Made by a program: the position numbers and the translations under genes. A stretch of DNA of 64,000 nucleotides from LMUY01 sp964242925 (GTDB taxonomy: Bacteria; Pseudomonadota; Alphaproteobacteria; Acetobacterales; Acetobacteraceae), in NCBI GenBank assembly GCA_964242925.1, contig CAXTBW010000001.1:1-64000 (forward strand), read 5' to 3'. Positions 56,632 to 64,000 of the stretch are shown piece by piece (the first letter of the stretch is position 1; the number at the start of each line of letters is the position of its first letter). The notes under the pieces were generated by a model. It ran no database searches. It was given only the letters and a program-made list of their open reading frames with translations, and had not been told where the DNA came from.

Positions 56632-58575
56632 TCAGGCGTCCATCTCCTCCGCCGCCAGCGTCCGCTCGGTTGCGACCGGATGCAGCTGCCAGGGCACGCC
56701 GATCACCGCCAGATCCGGCCCGGCATCGTGCAACAGGGCATCGCGCAGGCGGCGTTCGCGGTGGGTGTGCATCAGCGCCTCCCACCAGCGCCCCTCCACC
56801 AGTTGCGGCAGCACCACGGCGATCGGGCGGCCCGGCTCGCGCTCCTGCTGTTCGGTGATCAGGCGCAGCAGCGGGCCGAGCACGCTGCGATAGGGCGAGG
56901 TGCGAACCAGCAGCGTGGGCGCGGGCAGGCCAGCGGCCGCGGCGGGGCGTTCGACGCAAGTCTCCCAGTGCTCGCGCATGGTCTTCTCGTGCTCCTCCGC
57001 GTCCGGGCCCTCCAGTTCAGTGCAATGCAGCGCGGTGACGTCGCAGGACAGGCGCATGGCGAACGTGACGGCCTTCTGCGCCACAAGGTCCCAGCGGCCG
57101 ATCGGGATCAGCAGATGCGGCGCTTGCGGGCGGCTGAGGTCCAGCGGCGCATCGGCGCCGGGCAGCAGTTGGCGGTCGAGCGCGCTGTAGTAGCGATGCA
57201 CCAGGTAGAGCGCGAGCAGGGTGGCCGGGATGACCAGCACGGTCAGCCAGGCGCCTTCGGTGAACTTCGCCATCAGGATGATCGCCAGCGCGACGCCCGT
57301 GGCGGCGGCGCCCAGGCCGTTGATGCCGAGCCGGGCGCGGTCCGCGTGGCCGCGCCCGTGCCGCAGCCAATGCGCCGCCATGCCGGCCTGAGACAGGGTG
57401 AACGACAGGAACGCGCCAACCGCGAACAGTGGGATGAGCCGGTCGGTGATGCCGCCGAACACCGCCAGCAACAGCCCGGCGCCGCCGGTCAGGAACAGAA
57501 TGCCCGCCGTGTAGACCAGCCGCCGGCCGGGAACCGCGAACGCCCGCGGCAGATAGCCGTCCGACGCCACCAGCCGGCACAGCCGAGGGAAGCCGACAAA
57601 CGAGGTGTTGGCCGACAGGCACAAAACGGCCAGCACGCTGGCGATCACGACGTAGTATAGCCAACCCCGGCCATAGACCGCGGCGACCAGCTGCGAAACG
57701 ACGCTTTGGTAGCCCGGCTGCGATTGGTCCATCGCCTCGATGCGATAATGGCCGCAGAGGAACGCGATGCCGGCCAGCAGCAGGCCTAGCACGACGACGA
57801 TCACCGTCAGGGTGCCGTGCGCATTGCGGATGCGCGGCTCGCGGAAGGCGCCGACGCCGTTGCTGACGGCCTCAACCCCGGTCATGGCGGTGCAGCCGGC
57901 GGCGAAGGCGCGCAGCAGCAGCCACAGCGACGAGGCGCCCGCGGCCGCTTGCAAAGCCGGCGGCGGCACGACGGGGGCGGCGCCGGTCGCGGCCTTCCAC
58001 ACGCCCAGCGCGATGATGCCGCCAAGGCCCACGATGAACACGTAGGTCGGCACGCCGAAGCCCAGCCCCGACTCCTTGGTGCCGCGCAGGTTCACCAGCG
58101 TGACCAAAGCCAGCACGCCCAGGCACAGCGCCAGCGTGTAGGGCTGCAACGCGGTGATTGCAGAGGTGAGCGCGCCGATGCCGGCCGAGATGCCGACCGC
58201 GACATTCAGCATGTAGTCCACCATCAGCGCCGCAGCCGCGAGCAGCCCAGCCCACTCGCCCAGGTTCTCCTTCGCCACGGTGTAGGACCCGCCATTGGAC
58301 GGATAGGCTGTGATGGTTTGCCAGTAGGAGAAGTACAAGATCGCCAGCAGCACCAGGATGACCGCGGTGATCGGCCCGATGGCGCCCAACCCGGCCGCCC
58401 CGATCGGCGCCAGCACCGTCAGCGCCGCCTCCGGCCCGTAGGATGCGGAGCCCAGCCCGTCCAACCCCATGGCCGGCACGCCTTCGAGAACGCCGATCTT
58501 GTGCTGCTCGGCCTCCGTGTTGGCCAGCCGCCGCCCGAACAGGACGCTGGACAGCGCGTGACTCACATTGACCAT
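56632..58575 (-). CDS. APC-family permease, KimA-like
   Basis: A 647-residue transporter with about 12 helices in residues 40-480 and a C-terminal cytosolic domain of about 150 residues (VLLVRTSPYRSV-like and PIAVVLPQLVEG stretches). The opening EQHKIGVLEGVPAMGLDGLG, SASYGPEAALTVL and TITAYPSNGGSYTVAKENLG resemble KimA, a high-affinity K+ importer of the APC superfamily, as well as amino acid permeases. The substrate could be K+ or an amino acid. Start ATG 58575 has a weak site (GGGGTGG). A palindrome lies between it and the kinase gene upstream. Confidence 0.82.
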   Translation of the reverse strand: MVNVSHALSSVLFGRRLANTEAEQHKIGVLEGVPAMGLDGLGSASYGPEAALTVLAPIGAAGLGAIGPITAVILVLLAILYFSYWQTITAYPSNGGSYTVAKENLGEWAGLLAAAALMVDYMLNVAVGISAGIGALTSAITALQPYTLALCLGVLALVTLVNLRGTKESGLGFGVPTYVFIVGLGGIIALGVWKAATGAAPVVPPPALQAAAGASSLWLLLRAFAAGCTAMTGVEAVSNGVGAFREPRIRNAHGTLTVIVVVLGLLLAGIAFLCGHYRIEAMDQSQPGYQSVVSQLVAAVYGRGWLYYVVIASVLAVLCLSANTSFVGFPRLCRLVASDGYLPRAFAVPGRRLVYTAGILFLTGGAGLLLAVFGGITDRLIPLFAVGAFLSFTLSQAGMAAHWLRHGRGHADRARLGINGLGAAATGVALAIILMAKFTEGAWLTVLVIPATLLALYLVHRYYSALDRQLLPGADAPLDLSRPQAPHLLIPIGRWDLVAQKAVTFAMRLSCDVTALHCTELEGPDAEEHEKTMREHWETCVERPAAAAGLPAPTLLVRTSPYRSVLGPLLRLITEQQEREPGRPIAVVLPQLVEGRWWEALMHTHRERRLRDALLHDAGPDLAVIGVPWQLHPVATERTLAAEEMDA

Positions 58576-58602
58576 CGACCACCCCGGCGCTTTGCCAGCC
58601 TA

Positions 58603-58618
58603 CAAGGCCGCGGCCTTG
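58603..58618. terminator. Palindrome downstream of the TerY-P triad
   Basis: CAAGGCCGCGGCCTTG is a perfect 16-bp palindrome in the 59-nt gap after the kinase gene. It can form a hairpin with a CGCG loop and may end the triad transcript. Confidence 0.5.
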
Positions 58619-58634
58619 CATTGGTTTCGGGGCG

Positions 58635-60578
58635 TCACCTCACGCCGAGCGCCCGCGCGTCGGACAGCGCCTGCGCGTAGATCGGCCGCAGCGCCGCGGC
58701 GCTAGCCTCCAGCGCCGCCCGGTGTCGCCGCTCCCCGGTCGCCATCGCGCGCAACTGCGCGAGCCCGGCGGCCAGCTCGGCCTCGATCCTGGCCCGCCGC
58801 TGACCGAGCATCCCGTCCATAGCGGCGACCTGGGCGGGGCCCACGGCTCGGTTCGCGTCGAACCGGAACGACGCCTCGCACGCCTGCCGGAACGCGACCA
58901 GCGAGGCGGCCGTCTTCGGTCCGAACCCCGGGACCGCCGCGATGCGCGCCGGGTCCACGTCGGCGGCGGTCTCGATGCCGAAGCTCAGCAGCGTGGCCAC
59001 CTTCGCGCGTCCCACGCCGGGCACCTTGGCGGTGGCGATCTCGAAGCTCTCGAGGTGCGCCTTGAGTTGCTCGTGGCGGCGATCGACGGCGAGGCCCTGC
59101 ATCTCGTGGGCGCGCCGGTTGGGCATGGCGTCGTGCTCGCGTTTCAGCCCGGCCAGGACCTGCCGGGTTTCAGCGAACCGGGCCGCCGGGCCGGGCATCC
59201 ACCGCCGTTCCAGTTCGGCCCAGCGCGCGCGGGCCTCCGCCAGGGTCTGGCGCGTCTCAAGAAGGTGCCGCGGGCGCCGCAGCCGCCAGAATGCCGCCGC
59301 CAGGACAACGACGGTGAGCACGGCCATCACACGGGCGACGGCCGGCACGAAGGCCAGCGCAAGTGCAACGCCGAGCAGCGCTGCCGCCGCGGCGACCATC
59401 GTGTGGGCGCGCAAGCGTCGCGCCGCCGCCTGCGCCTGCGGGGAAGGCGCCGCGGCCGAGGCGTCGGGGCGCGCCAGCGGGGGAAGCGGGCCGGGGTCGG
59501 GGACGGCCTCGATCTCCTGCCATAGCAGGACGATTCCACCCCCGGCCCGGCCGGACATGAACACGGCGGGGAACAGGGCAACGCCGCTGCGCGCCTCCAC
59601 CTCGCACCAAGGGCACGACCCCGCCACCGGCGCGAACCAGTGCCCGGCGTTGACCGGGCACTTGCGCAGCGACTTGCCCAAATCCGCGAGTTCCGCGACC
59701 CAGCGTTCGGCGGCGGGCCGGCCGCCTTGCGCTTTGCCAGCAGCGAACGCGGCCTCGAACAGGTTCCGCACGCCGCCGGGCAGCGCGGCCATCGGCAGGC
59801 TGCCCGGCGGGGGCGACATCAGCGTGCGGCCGGTGTCGGCGCTGAACGCGTAGCGCGATGCCTCGATGGCTTCCGGGATGCCCGGCGGCTCGCCCGCGCC
59901 GGCATAACGCCCCGCGAACGGGTGCCGGCCCATGCACAACAACTGGAACAGGATCACCGCCAGCCCGAAGGCGTCGTGGTTGGGGGTGCGCGTCACGTCG
60001 CGGTAGCTGGCCAGGCCCTGCATCTCCGGCGGCTGGTGCGTGCTGACGCCGACCTCGCAGCGCCACACCCGGCGCCCCTTCGTCACCTGCATGCTGTCGG
60101 TGTCGATGAAGCGGACGGTGGCGTCCGTGCCGACGAACAGGCTGTTCTGGTTCACGTCGCCGACCACCAGGCCGGCCGCGTGGACCGCCGCGAACGCGCG
60201 CGCCACGTTGCCCGCCGCGTGCACCAGGAAGCGCCAGTCCGCCTTGGGGAACTGCTTGAGCCGCAGCTTCGGGCCGTAAACCTGGAACACCGGACGATGC
60301 TCGGCCAGCTTCGGCATGATGAACCCGGTGAACTCGCCGCCCGGCCGATGCAGGCTCGCCGTCGGCCAGGCGCACAGGGCGGTCAGCCGCTCCGTGGCCA
60401 TCCCGATCATGGCGGCGATCTTCTCCCCCTTGGCTTGGTCCTGCGGTTGCATGTAGATCTTGGCGGCGCAGTCCGGGCGGCCCTCAACGTCGTAGACGGA
60501 CGCCTCGCCGCCGCGCCCGATCTCGGCGCCCAAGGTTACGGGCCGTCCCGCCGCGTCGAGCAGTTTAGCTGGAATCAC
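58635..60578 (-). CDS. Protein kinase with helix-hairpin-helix domain (TerY-P triad, YegI-like)
   Basis: A 647-residue Ser/Thr-type kinase. The N-lobe has GRGGEASVY (21-29) and Lys40. The catalytic loop is GLVVGDVNQNSLFV (Asp141), and DTDS (159-162) replaces DFG, as in the YegI group. A Cys/His cluster (C307, C322, C325) may bind zinc; a membrane segment spans about 394-430, a coiled region follows, and a helix-hairpin-helix pair lies at 519-565. The GTG start overlaps the phosphatase stop (GTGA). Together with the PP2C and VWA proteins it forms the conserved TerY-P module, thought to regulate stress or nucleic-acid-linked responses by phosphorylation. Confidence 0.87.
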   Translation of the reverse strand: MIPAKLLDAAGRPVTLGAEIGRGGEASVYDVEGRPDCAAKIYMQPQDQAKGEKIAAMIGMATERLTALCAWPTASLHRPGGEFTGFIMPKLAEHRPVFQVYGPKLRLKQFPKADWRFLVHAAGNVARAFAAVHAAGLVVGDVNQNSLFVGTDATVRFIDTDSMQVTKGRRVWRCEVGVSTHQPPEMQGLASYRDVTRTPNHDAFGLAVILFQLLCMGRHPFAGRYAGAGEPPGIPEAIEASRYAFSADTGRTLMSPPPGSLPMAALPGGVRNLFEAAFAAGKAQGGRPAAERWVAELADLGKSLRKCPVNAGHWFAPVAGSCPWCEVEARSGVALFPAVFMSGRAGGGIVLLWQEIEAVPDPGPLPPLARPDASAAAPSPQAQAAARRLRAHTMVAAAAALLGVALALAFVPAVARVMAVLTVVVLAAAFWRLRRPRHLLETRQTLAEARARWAELERRWMPGPAARFAETRQVLAGLKREHDAMPNRRAHEMQGLAVDRRHEQLKAHLESFEIATAKVPGVGRAKVATLLSFGIETAADVDPARIAAVPGFGPKTAASLVAFRQACEASFRFDANRAVGPAQVAAMDGMLGQRRARIEAELAAGLAQLRAMATGERRHRAALEASAAALRPIYAQALSDARALGVR

Positions 60579-61339
60579 GCGCCAGTCCGTATGGCCATGA
60601 CCAGCGTCTTATCGTCGTCGGTGCGGCGGTTGACGTTCGCCGAGCCCAGGTAGGCGGCCAGCACGGGCGAGGGCGCGCCGTCCGATGGCGCTTGCCCGGC
60701 CAGCCAATCCAGAATCGGGCGCAGGCTGGGCGAGTGCACGGTGCGCGCCCGCATGTCCAGGACCAGCCGCTCGAGCCCATCGGAGAACATCGCCAGCTCG
60801 CAAACCGGGTCGTCCCGCCGGGCGAACGCCATCACCTGGTCCGCCTCGGCCATGGTGACGAAGAATGTCGAATTGGCGAACTCGCCGTGCTGCGGCCAGA
60901 ACACCCAGTCGTGCCCCTCTCCGGCGCCGACCACGATCGCGCCGTCCCCAACCTGCAGGAACACGGCGGCAGAGGGTCCCACGACCGCGCCCAGGAACGT
61001 GCAGGCGTAGTCCGCAGACGGCGTCCCGTCCGCAAGCCCCGCGATCTCGGTCTGCAGGTCCGCCAGCCAGGCGTGGGCGCACGCCTCGTCGAAGAAGCCG
61101 AGGTCCGGTTGCGCCCGGGCCAGGCTGTTGAACGCGCGATGGAACGAGTCGACCGCGAGCCGGGCGCCGTGCTCGGAGTGCGCTGCGGATCCGGCGCCGT
61201 CCGACACGCTGGCGATCAGCACCTCGCCGCCATCGTCGGCGACCACCACCTCGCAGCGCCCGGCATCCTGGCACGGCGCCCCCGTGCGCGCGTGCGACGT
61301 GCCGGCCGCGGAGGCGTACGCCGTGCGCCAGGGGCCCAA
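60575..61339 (-). CDS. PP2C-like protein phosphatase (TerY-P triad, YegK-like)
   Basis: A 254-residue PP2C-fold phosphatase. The N-terminus GPWRTAYASAAGTSHARTG, PCQDA (Cys23-Asp25) and the metal motif SVSDGAGSA (Asp47) fit the family; a later FSDGLERL and NRRTDDDKTLVMA supply further metal ligands. The start is uncertain: TTG 61339 gives the expected N-terminus and lies 2 nt from the VWA stop, while TTG 61408 would add a 23-residue tail that overlaps the VWA gene out of frame. It probably reverses phosphorylation by the triad kinase. Confidence 0.85.
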   Translation of the reverse strand: MGPWRTAYASAAGTSHARTGAPCQDAGRCEVVVADDGGEVLIASVSDGAGSAAHSEHGARLAVDSFHRAFNSLARAQPDLGFFDEACAHAWLADLQTEIAGLADGTPSADYACTFLGAVVGPSAAVFLQVGDGAIVVGAGEGHDWVFWPQHGEFANSTFFVTMAEADQVMAFARRDDPVCELAMFSDGLERLVLDMRARTVHSPSLRPILDWLAGQAPSDGAPSPVLAAYLGSANVNRRTDDDKTLVMAIRTGA

Positions 61340-61340
61340 A

Positions 61341-62018
61341 TTACCCGACGGAGGTCCAGCCGGTGGGCGCCGGCAACGCGACGAGCTGGCCGGGCTGCGA
61401 CCGGGCAACCCCGCCGAGCGAGCTGGACAGCCAGGTGAACAGCTCCCGGAAGCTCAGCCCGCGCAGCTTCAGCGGCGGCCGGTCCGGGCTGCAGACCTGC
61501 GTGAGCGCCTGCATGTCGGCGCCCTCGACGCCCACCGCGAAGAAGCTGAACGACTTGCGCGCGGGACTGTCGCCATCGCGCACCCGGCGCGCGGCATTGC
61601 GCCACTCGTCGGTTGGCGCGCCGTCGGTGATCAGGAAGATCCACGGGCGGTAATAGGCGATCCCCGCCTCCTTGTAGGCGCGCTTGCGGGCTTCCAGCAG
61701 GTCCAGGCCCTGGTCGATGGCGGCGCCCAGCGGCGTATCGCCGTTCGCCTCCAGGGTGGGCGGGGTGAAGGCGTCCGCGGTCTGGAACGGGGTGTGCACG
61801 CGCACCGGGCCGAAGGTGACGATGCCGACCTCGACCCGCTGCGTGGCCATGCCGTCCGACATGAGCTCCGACTTGAACGTCTGCAGGCCGTCGTTCAGCT
61901 GCGCCATGGGCTTGCCGTGCATCGAGGTCGACGTGTCGAGCAGCAGCAGGCACGGGCAACGCGGCTCGGCGTTCTCCACGAACTCGGGGTCGGCGAAGGG
62001 AAGCTGGTCGATGATCAT
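61341..62018 (-). CDS. VWA-domain protein (TerY-P triad, YegL/TerY-like)
   Basis: A 225-residue von Willebrand A domain protein. The start MIIDQLPFADPEFVENAEPR is close to E. coli YegL, and the metal-ion-dependent adhesion site is complete: DTSTS (28-32) and FLITDGAPTD. ATG 62018 is chosen; an upstream GTG at 62048 has no Shine-Dalgarno site. It is the first gene of the leftward triad, with the PP2C gene starting within a few nt. In the TerY-P module this protein is thought to act as a scaffold. No tellurite-resistance (Ter) genes are nearby. Confidence 0.9.
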   Translation of the reverse strand: MIIDQLPFADPEFVENAEPRCPCLLLLDTSTSMHGKPMAQLNDGLQTFKSELMSDGMATQRVEVGIVTFGPVRVHTPFQTADAFTPPTLEANGDTPLGAAIDQGLDLLEARKRAYKEAGIAYYRPWIFLITDGAPTDEWRNAARRVRDGDSPARKSFSFFAVGVEGADMQALTQVCSPDRPPLKLRGLSFRELFTWLSSSLGGVARSQPGQLVALPAPTGWTSVG

Positions 62019-62122
62019 GCCGTGCGCCTGTTTGTCCTGCAGCGCCACTCTACGAAAAATCGGCCCGCCGATGTAACCCGGGTCTCGTTGACATCCCCGG
62101 CCGCCGCTGCCTTCATCGAGCC

Positions 62123-63340
62123 ATGCCGCCCGCCAAAGTGATCGCGTTCGACGCCGCCGCGCGCGGGCCGCTGCAGGGGACCCGGGTGCTGGACCTGTCC
62201 CGCCTGGTCGCCGGCAACGTGCTCACCCTGCAACTGGCCGATTTCGGCGCCGAGGTCATCAAGATCGAGCCGCCGGAGGGCGACCCGCTGCGCGCCTGGC
62301 GGGAGGACGGCCACTCGCTGTTCTGGAAGGCGTATTGCCGCAACAAGCTGTCGGTGATGCTGAACCTGCGCGACCCGGTCGCCAAGGACGCGTTCCTCAC
62401 CCTGCTCGACACCGCCGACGTGATGGTCGAGAACTACCGGCCCGGCACGCTAGAGGCGATGGGCCTGGCGCCTGAAACGCTGCTGGCGCGCAATCCCCGG
62501 CTGGTCGTCGTGCGCATCTCCGGTTTCGGCCAGACCGGGCCGTACGCGCTGCGGCCCGGCTTCGGCACCATCGTAGAGGGCATGAGCGGGTTCGCCGCCC
62601 GCAACGGGTTCGCCGACCGCGAGCCCGTGCTGCCGCCCATGGCGCTGGCCGACATACTGGCCGGCTTGTCGGGCGCCATGTCCGTGGTGACCGCGCTGCT
62701 GGCCCGCGAACGAGGGCTGGCGACCGGCCAGGTGATCGACCTGTCGCTGCTGGAGCCGCTGTTCGCCGCCATGGGCCCGGAGGCGGCGATCCACCGGCAG
62801 ACCGGCCTGGTCAAGGAGCGCACCGGCAGCAGCTCGAAGACCTCGTCGCCGCGCAACGCCTATCTTTGCGCCGACGGCGGCTACGTCGCGATGTCCGGCT
62901 CCACCCCCGCCATGGCGCACCGCATCTTCCGCACCATCGGCCGGCCCGACATGGTGGACGACCCGCGGTTCCGCACCAACACCGACCGGGTGCGCAACCG
63001 CGAGTTGGTGGACGCGATCATCGGCGAGTGGTTCGCGGGACGCACGCGCGAGGCGGCGCTGGCCGAGTTGCAGGCGGGGGACGTCACCGCCGGGCCGATC
63101 TACAACATCGACGACGCCCTGGCCGACCCGCACTTCATCGCGCGGGAAGTGATCGTGGAGGTCGAGGACGACGAGCTCGGCAGCCTGCCGATGCACAACA
63201 TCACGCCCCGCATGTCCGCCACGCCGGGCGCCTGGCGCTGTCCCGCGCCGGAACTGGGCGAGCACACGCGCGCGCTGCTGAGTGCGGCGGGTGTGCCGGC
63301 CGCGACGGTGGATACGCTCTGCGCCAGAGTCAGTCCTTGA
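62123..63340 (+). CDS. CaiB/BaiF-type CoA-transferase
   Basis: A 405-residue class III CoA-transferase. It begins with TRVLDLSRLVAGNVLTLQLA, then DFGAEVIKIEPPEGDPLR; the catalytic aspartate is in MALADILAG; GEWFAGRTREAALAEL and MHNITPRMSATPG follow. It moves CoA between an acyl-CoA donor and a carboxylic acid. It differs from the racemase-type relative at 31663. It is divergent from the TerY-P triad (104-nt gap) and lies upstream of a lyase on the same strand, from which a long inverted repeat separates it. Substrate unknown. Confidence 0.92.
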   Translation: MPPAKVIAFDAAARGPLQGTRVLDLSRLVAGNVLTLQLADFGAEVIKIEPPEGDPLRAWREDGHSLFWKAYCRNKLSVMLNLRDPVAKDAFLTLLDTADVMVENYRPGTLEAMGLAPETLLARNPRLVVVRISGFGQTGPYALRPGFGTIVEGMSGFAARNGFADREPVLPPMALADILAGLSGAMSVVTALLARERGLATGQVIDLSLLEPLFAAMGPEAAIHRQTGLVKERTGSSSKTSSPRNAYLCADGGYVAMSGSTPAMAHRIFRTIGRPDMVDDPRFRTNTDRVRNRELVDAIIGEWFAGRTREAALAELQAGDVTAGPIYNIDDALADPHFIAREVIVEVEDDELGSLPMHNITPRMSATPGAWRCPAPELGEHTRALLSAAGVPAATVDTLCARVSP

Positions 63341-63372
63341 TCCGCCCGGTGCGCAACAACAAAGCGAAAAAA

Positions 63373-63501
63373 CTCGTCATGCCAGGGCTTGACCCTGGTA
63401 TCCACGGGCAGTGACTGATGACGTAGCGCGTCTACGCGACCTGGACGCGCCAGTGCGGATGGGACGACGTGGATACCAGGGTCAAGCCCTGACATGACGA
63501 G
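63373..63501. repeat. 34-bp inverted repeat, dispersed palindromic element
   Basis: The arms at 63373-63406 and 63468-63501 differ at one position and enclose 61 nt. The outer end reads CTCGTCATGCCAGGGCTTGA. It is a different family from the three repeats above. It resembles short palindromic elements common in Rhodospirillales genomes and lacks any transposase. Confidence 0.75.
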
Positions 63502-63543
63502 GTGGGAAGAGGTTTCGTTGCGAGCTCAAACGAAGGACTGAAG

Positions 63544-64000
63544 ATGCCGGTCAGCGTGCTCGACTCCCGCCTGTTCCGCGACATGTTTGGCACCGCCGCC
63601 ATGCGCGCCGTATTCGAAGACGCCGCCTACCTGGCCCGCTGCACCGAGGCGGAGGTGGCGCTCGCCCGCGCGCAAGGCCGCCTCGGCGTCATTCCCGAAG
63701 CGGCCGCTGAGGCGATCGCCGCAGGCGCCAACGCCGACGCGCTCGACCTCGACCGGCTCGCGCAGGAGACGCAGATCGTCGGTTACCCGATCCTGCCGCT
63801 GATCCACCAGCTGGCGCCGATGTGCGGCGAGGGCGGCGGATACCTCCATTGGGGCGCCACCACGCAGGACATCATGGACCTCGCCACCGTGCTGCAGATG
63901 CGCGAGGGCCTGGCGCTGATCGCCGCCGAGCTGGACGCCGTGCGGAACGCCCTCGCGTCGCTCGCCCGGCGCCACCGCGACACGCCGATGGCTGGCCGCA
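63544..64000 (+). CDS. Adenylosuccinate lyase/3-carboxy-muconate cycloisomerase family protein, 3' end outside window
   Basis: The N-terminal 152 residues of a fumarase/aspartase-superfamily protein, cut by the right edge. MPVSVLDSRLFRDMFGTAAM and LHWGATTQDIMDLATV are typical of the adenylosuccinate lyase and PcaB (3-carboxy-cis,cis-muconate cycloisomerase) branch; the conserved histidine is in LHWGATTQD. The length suits a PcaB-like enzyme of 350-450 residues, but the distinguishing C-terminal residues are missing. ATG 63544 follows AAGGA. The CaiB-type CoA-transferase upstream on the same strand hints at an organic acid pathway. Confidence 0.82.
   Translation, partial: MPVSVLDSRLFRDMFGTAAMRAVFEDAAYLARCTEAEVALARAQGRLGVIPEAAAEAIAAGANADALDLDRLAQETQIVGYPILPLIHQLAPMCGEGGGYLHWGATTQDIMDLATVLQMREGLALIAAELDAVRNALASLARRHRDTPMAGR

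Noticed and set aside
58635..62018. Tellurite-resistance operon
   Set aside because: Only the TerY-P signalling triad is present; no TerB, TerC, TerD or TelA-like gene is found.
1..64000. CRISPR arrays, tRNA or rRNA genes, insertion sequences
   Set aside because: No regularly spaced repeats, cloverleaf-like segments, rRNA-like stretches or transposase genes were seen on reading the window.

Overview
The window reads as a chromosomal segment of a GC-rich alphaproteobacterium. The mix of TRAP and ABC uptake systems, CaiB-type CoA-transferases, a cyanide-insensitive-type bd oxidase, a bacteriophytochrome and dispersed palindromic repeats suits the Rhodospirillales, perhaps the Acetobacteraceae. 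This placement is an inference; there is no rRNA or marker gene to confirm it. I see no tRNA, rRNA, CRISPR array, insertion sequence or prophage. Coding density is high, many genes overlap by 4 nt, and no gene-free stretch exceeds about 230 nt.

Layout. 1-4.7 kb: leftward TetR / SDR / membrane-fusion protein / RND pump (pump cut by the window edge), then an MmyB-type regulator facing an NAD(P)-binding SDR. 5.9-16.1 kb: a LysR regulator faces a rightward operon of about 9 kb encoding a fused DctQM TRAP permease, an SDR, a RuBisCO-like protein (RLP), a DUF1537 acid-sugar kinase, a second SDR, two tandem TRAP binding proteins and a BKACE (DUF849) enzyme. A perfect 8-bp inverted repeat lies at the regulator end and a strong bidirectional hairpin at the far end. 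This is the most interesting locus: it looks like uptake and catabolism of a branched or linear acid sugar, related to but not the same as the known D-apionate / 3-oxo-isoapionate pathway. 16.1-22.1 kb: leftward modA, fused modBC, short modE, a DUF2325 protein and an aldehyde dehydrogenase, with a ModE-box-like site upstream of modA. 22.3-28.2 kb: a second ALDH, then a YfiR-like protein / TonB receptor / methyl-accepting protein cluster.

28.2-40.8 kb: an EmrAB-like pump with a divergent HxlR repressor whose candidate operators overlap a good sigma70 promoter; a racemase-type CoA-transferase family protein; an aldo-keto reductase; an epimerase; a bacteriophytochrome HWE kinase fused to a receiver; and three small-acid enzymes (HpcH aldolase, 2-hydroxyacid dehydrogenase, PEP mutase/ICL family). 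40.9-50.6 kb: cytochrome bd subunits, a SLAC1/TehA remnant, an old yellow enzyme, SDRs, an orphan branched-chain-type binding protein, a MaoC-like hydratase and a thiolase-like protein. 50.6-58.6 kb: a copper P-type ATPase, a CHASE3 hybrid kinase with a response regulator, and a KimA-like permease. 58.6-64 kb: a TerY-P triad (VWA, PP2C phosphatase, kinase; YegL/YegK/YegI-like), a CaiB CoA-transferase and the start of an adenylosuccinate lyase/CMLE-family lyase cut by the right edge.

Limits: functions come from reading motifs and family resemblance by eye; no database search was run. Start codons were chosen from Shine-Dalgarno spacing and overlap with the upstream gene, and several use GTG or TTG.
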